Assembly (NCBI GenBank): GCA_029881275.1
Contig: JAOUMX010000001.1
Span: 1 to 38,948 of the forward strand
Length of the DNA stretch: 38,948 bases
Direction of reading: 5' to 3'
Source: Gammaproteobacteria bacterium
GTDB lineage: Bacteria > Pseudomonadota > Gammaproteobacteria > SZUA-229
Notes under the pieces: generated by a model
Told to the model about the DNA's origin: nothing
The model's input: only the letters and a program-made list of their open reading frames with translations
Databases searched by the model: none
In this document: positions 36,592-38,948 of the stretch, one piece after another
How the letters are laid out: each line of letters opens with the position of its first letter
Numbering within the stretch: the stretch's first letter is position 1
Program-made: the position numbers and the translations under genes

Positions 36592-36926
36592 GTGCTCCCG
36601 GGTTACAGGGATTACGTCCCTGGATAATACAGCGGATTACAGCTGTTTATCTTGCTATTTTTATTATTTATTTTGCTTTGAGTGCGCCTTCTATGGGCAC
36701 GATGACTGCAGGTGAATGGCGAGCCTGGGCAGGTTCACCTGTGAATACTATTTCATTGGGATTATTTCTAATTGCGACTTTATGGCACGCATGGATAGGT
36801 GTGCGTGATGTAATTCTTGATTATTTTCCAAACGTAGTCGCTCGATTATTTGTGCTGGCTCTTGTGGCAGCGGTATTGCTGGGAAGTTTACTCTGGGGAT
36901 TAAAAGCTTTATTGCTCATGTTATAA
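36588..36926 (+). CDS. sdhD: Succinate dehydrogenase hydrophobic membrane anchor subunit
   Basis: The second membrane anchor of complex II. The 112-residue protein has three membrane segments (about 17-33, 54-76, 86-111). LWHAWIGVRDVILDY contains H67 (heme side) and D78-Y79, which match the heme and quinone residues in E. coli SdhD. It starts inside the sdhC stop and ends 4 bases before sdhA. Confidence 0.94.
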   Translation: MSAPGLQGLRPWIIQRITAVYLAIFIIYFALSAPSMGTMTAGEWRAWAGSPVNTISLGLFLIATLWHAWIGVRDVILDYFPNVVARLFVLALVAAVLLGSLLWGLKALLLML

Positions 36927-36930
36927 CACT

Positions 36931-38703
36931 ATGACTATTTCAAATATACAACGTAGACGTTTTGATTCGCTCATTATTGGTGCAGGTGGTGGTGGCTTAC
37001 GGGCCGCGCTACAACTGGCAGAAGCGGATGCAAGTGTTGCTGTGGTGTCAAAGGTTTTTCCCACAAGATCACATACCGTAGCTGCTCAAGGTGGTATGAA
37101 TGCTGCACTGGCAAACGTATTGCCCGACAACTGGCACTGGCATATGTTTGATACTGTAAAAGGCAGTGATTATCTTGGTGATCAGGATGCTATCGAGTAT
37201 ATGTGTCGGGCTGCGCCAAAAGTAGTTTATGAACTGGAGCATTTTGGCGTGCCATTTTCGCGACTTGATAATGGTCGTATATATCAACGTCCATTTGGTG
37301 GACAAAGTCAGAATTTTGGTGGTGAACAGGCGGCAAGAACCTGTGCAGCAGCTGATAGAACAGGGCATGCTATTTTACATAGTTTGTATCAACAAAATAT
37401 ACGTGCCAAAACACACTTCTTCGATGAATATTTTGCAGTTGATTTATTAAAAGATGATGATGGAAATATTCTCGGTGCCTTTGTGTTTGATATTCATACC
37501 GGCGAAGAATTAATCATCGAAGCAAAAACAACATTACTGGCAACCGGTGGTGCAGGGCAGCTATTTCGTACCACAACAAACGCCCTGATCAATACCGGTG
37601 ATGGTATGGGGATGGCGTTACGTGCCGGTATTCCATTACAGGATATGGAGTTCTTCCAGTTTCATCCAACCGGTATTGCCGGTCGCGGTATGTTAATTAC
37701 TGAAGGTGCACGTGGTGAAGGTGGTTATCTGGTAAATGTTAATGGTGAACGTTTTATGGAACGTTATGCACCTAAAGCAAAAGACCTTGCCAGTCGTGAT
37801 GTGGTTAGTCGTGCTATTGAAACTGAAGTCAGGGAAGGACGTGGATGTGGACCAGATAAAGATCATGTCATGTTGAAGCTGGATCACCTGGGTGTTGATG
37901 TTATTCAGAAGCGTTTACCGGGTATACGGCAAACATGTATCACATTTCTGGGTATGGATCCGGCCGAAGAGCCGGTACCTGTTTATCCAACTGCTCACTA
38001 TACAATGGGTGGTATACCCACAGATCGTCATGGTCAGGTGGTAATACCGGTAAAGGATACACCTGAAGAAGCGGTAACCGGGCTATATGCTGCTGGTGAA
38101 TGTGCATGTGTTTCAGTGCATGGTGCAAATCGACTGGGTGGTAATTCCTTGCTGGATATACTGGTGTTTGGTCGAGCTGCGGCTAATCACATTATTGATT
38201 ATTTAAAAGAAAATCATTATCACCGGCCCTTGAATGAAAAAAGTGTTGAAAAAGCCTATCAGCGCTTGCATCGCTGGGATGATACGGGTGAAGGTGAATC
38301 TGTTGAAAAGATTCGTTCTGATCTTAAACGTGTGATGGAAAAGAACTGCGGTGTTTTTCGGACTCAGGATGTACTGGATAATGGTATTAAAGAAGTTTCA
38401 GCTTTGCATGAAAAACTAAAGCATGCTCGTATTAAAGATCATTCTGCCATGTTCAATACGGCGCGAGTTGAAGCGCTGGAGCTGGAAAACCTCATGGATG
38501 TTGCCCTGGCGACGGTTTATTCTGCCAGTGCGAGAACTGAAAGTCGTGGCGCCCATTCGAGAGTTGATTTTCAGGAACGTGATGACATGAACTGGATGAG
38601 ACATACCCTGTATTCACTTGAAGGCAGAAAACTGGATTACAAACCTGTTAGAACTAAACCGATGACTGTTGCTACATTTCCGCCAAAGGCGCGCGTGTAT
38701 TAA
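36931..38703 (+). CDS. sdhA: Succinate dehydrogenase flavoprotein subunit
   Basis: SdhA oxidises succinate to fumarate using covalently bound FAD. The 590-residue protein (588 in E. coli) has the dinucleotide-binding GAGGGGLRAAL (18-28) and RSHTVAAQGG with H48, the flavin-linked histidine. LINTGDGMGMALRAG, FFQFHPTGI, TEGARGEGG, the YTMGGIPTD loop and NRLGGNSLLD are further conserved active-site and FAD contacts. The C-terminal domain includes ESRGAHSRVDF and ends KPMTVATFPPKARVY. It is followed by sdhB after 32 bases. Confidence 0.98.
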   Translation: MTISNIQRRRFDSLIIGAGGGGLRAALQLAEADASVAVVSKVFPTRSHTVAAQGGMNAALANVLPDNWHWHMFDTVKGSDYLGDQDAIEYMCRAAPKVVYELEHFGVPFSRLDNGRIYQRPFGGQSQNFGGEQAARTCAAADRTGHAILHSLYQQNIRAKTHFFDEYFAVDLLKDDDGNILGAFVFDIHTGEELIIEAKTTLLATGGAGQLFRTTTNALINTGDGMGMALRAGIPLQDMEFFQFHPTGIAGRGMLITEGARGEGGYLVNVNGERFMERYAPKAKDLASRDVVSRAIETEVREGRGCGPDKDHVMLKLDHLGVDVIQKRLPGIRQTCITFLGMDPAEEPVPVYPTAHYTMGGIPTDRHGQVVIPVKDTPEEAVTGLYAAGECACVSVHGANRLGGNSLLDILVFGRAAANHIIDYLKENHYHRPLNEKSVEKAYQRLHRWDDTGEGESVEKIRSDLKRVMEKNCGVFRTQDVLDNGIKEVSALHEKLKHARIKDHSAMFNTARVEALELENLMDVALATVYSASARTESRGAHSRVDFQERDDMNWMRHTLYSLEGRKLDYKPVRTKPMTVATFPPKARVY

Positions 38704-38735
38704 ATTTATGATATTGATATTCAACTGAGGTAGCT

Positions 38736-38948
38736 ATGCGTTTTCGCATTTATCGATACAGTCCTGAAAAAGATCAGAAACCTTTTATGCAGGATTATGA
38801 ATTAAACAATATTGTGCCTGGCATGATGTTACTGGATGCGCTTTTGTTGTTAAAAGAGCAGGATCCAACGCTGGCTTTCAGACGGTCTTGTCGTGAAGGC
38901 GTGTGTGGTTCAGATGGTATGAATATCAATGGTACAAATGGTCTTGCC
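38736..38948 (+). CDS. sdhB: Succinate dehydrogenase iron-sulfur subunit, C-terminus cut by window edge
   Basis: The first 71 residues, from the ATG at 38736, with GAGG 5 bases upstream. SdhB passes electrons from FAD to quinone through three clusters. The window shows the beta-grasp start of the ferredoxin domain ([16 protein letters not shown]) and the beginning of the [2Fe-2S] site, [21 protein letters not shown], with two of its cysteines visible. The remainder of the gene lies outside the window. Confidence 0.96.
   Translation, partial: MRFRIYRYSPEKDQKPFMQDYELNNIVPGMMLLDALLLLKEQDPTLAFRRSCREGVCGSDGMNINGTNGLA

Overview
This window looks like chromosomal core DNA from a gammaproteobacterium of moderate to low GC (about 40 percent by eye). 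The support is gene content and order: clpS-clpA facing infA, the complete iscRSUA-hscBA-fdx-iscX operon, the rlmN-pilW-rodZ-hisS-yfgM-bamB-der block, prfB-lysS with the RF2 programmed frameshift, and sdhCDAB. I cannot assign a genus. I see no phage, insertion sequence, integrase, CRISPR array, rRNA or tRNA.

Layout. 1-1168: a porin-like outer membrane protein cut by the left edge (minus strand), then a 610-base regulatory gap with two palindromes near the likely clpSA promoter. 1169-4098: clpS and clpA, a bidirectional terminator, then infA on the other strand. 4177-7092: an M23 (LytM-type) peptidase divergent from a class I/II aminotransferase, then cysE. 7144-13893: the iron-sulfur assembly operon, with an IscR box over its promoter and an extra cysteine desulfurase between iscR and the canonical iscS. 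14043-23145: rlmN, pilW, rodZ, hisS, yfgM, bamB, a DUF945-like gene and der, several joined by 4-base ATGA overlaps. 23142-24683: a kinase-like plus P-loop fusion protein on the minus strand. 24738-30215: penicillin-binding protein 1B, a TPR lipoprotein, a DinG/YoaA-type helicase and tsaB. 30283-33115: prfB and lysS, separated by degenerate copies of the prfB 3' end. 33118-36027: two tandem HDOD paralogues and ygfZ, all minus. 36208-38948: sdhC, sdhD, sdhA and the start of sdhB.

How the genes work together. The strongest theme is sulfur and iron-sulfur metabolism. CysE starts cysteine synthesis, two desulfurases take sulfur from cysteine, and IscU/IscA/HscBA/Fdx build clusters under IscR control. 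Users or helpers of clusters nearby include RlmN, the YoaA-type helicase, YgfZ and SdhB. A second theme is the cell envelope (M23 peptidase, RodZ, BamB, YfgM, PBP1B, PilW). A third is translation (IF-1, HisRS, LysRS, RF2, Der, RlmN, TsaB).

Most of the window is ordinary core genome. The least expected items are the tandem degenerate duplications of the prfB 3' end, the second desulfurase inside the isc operon, the absence of ndk and ispG from a block where many relatives carry them, and the paired palindromes around a perfect -10 box upstream of clpS. I found no convincing new multi-gene system.
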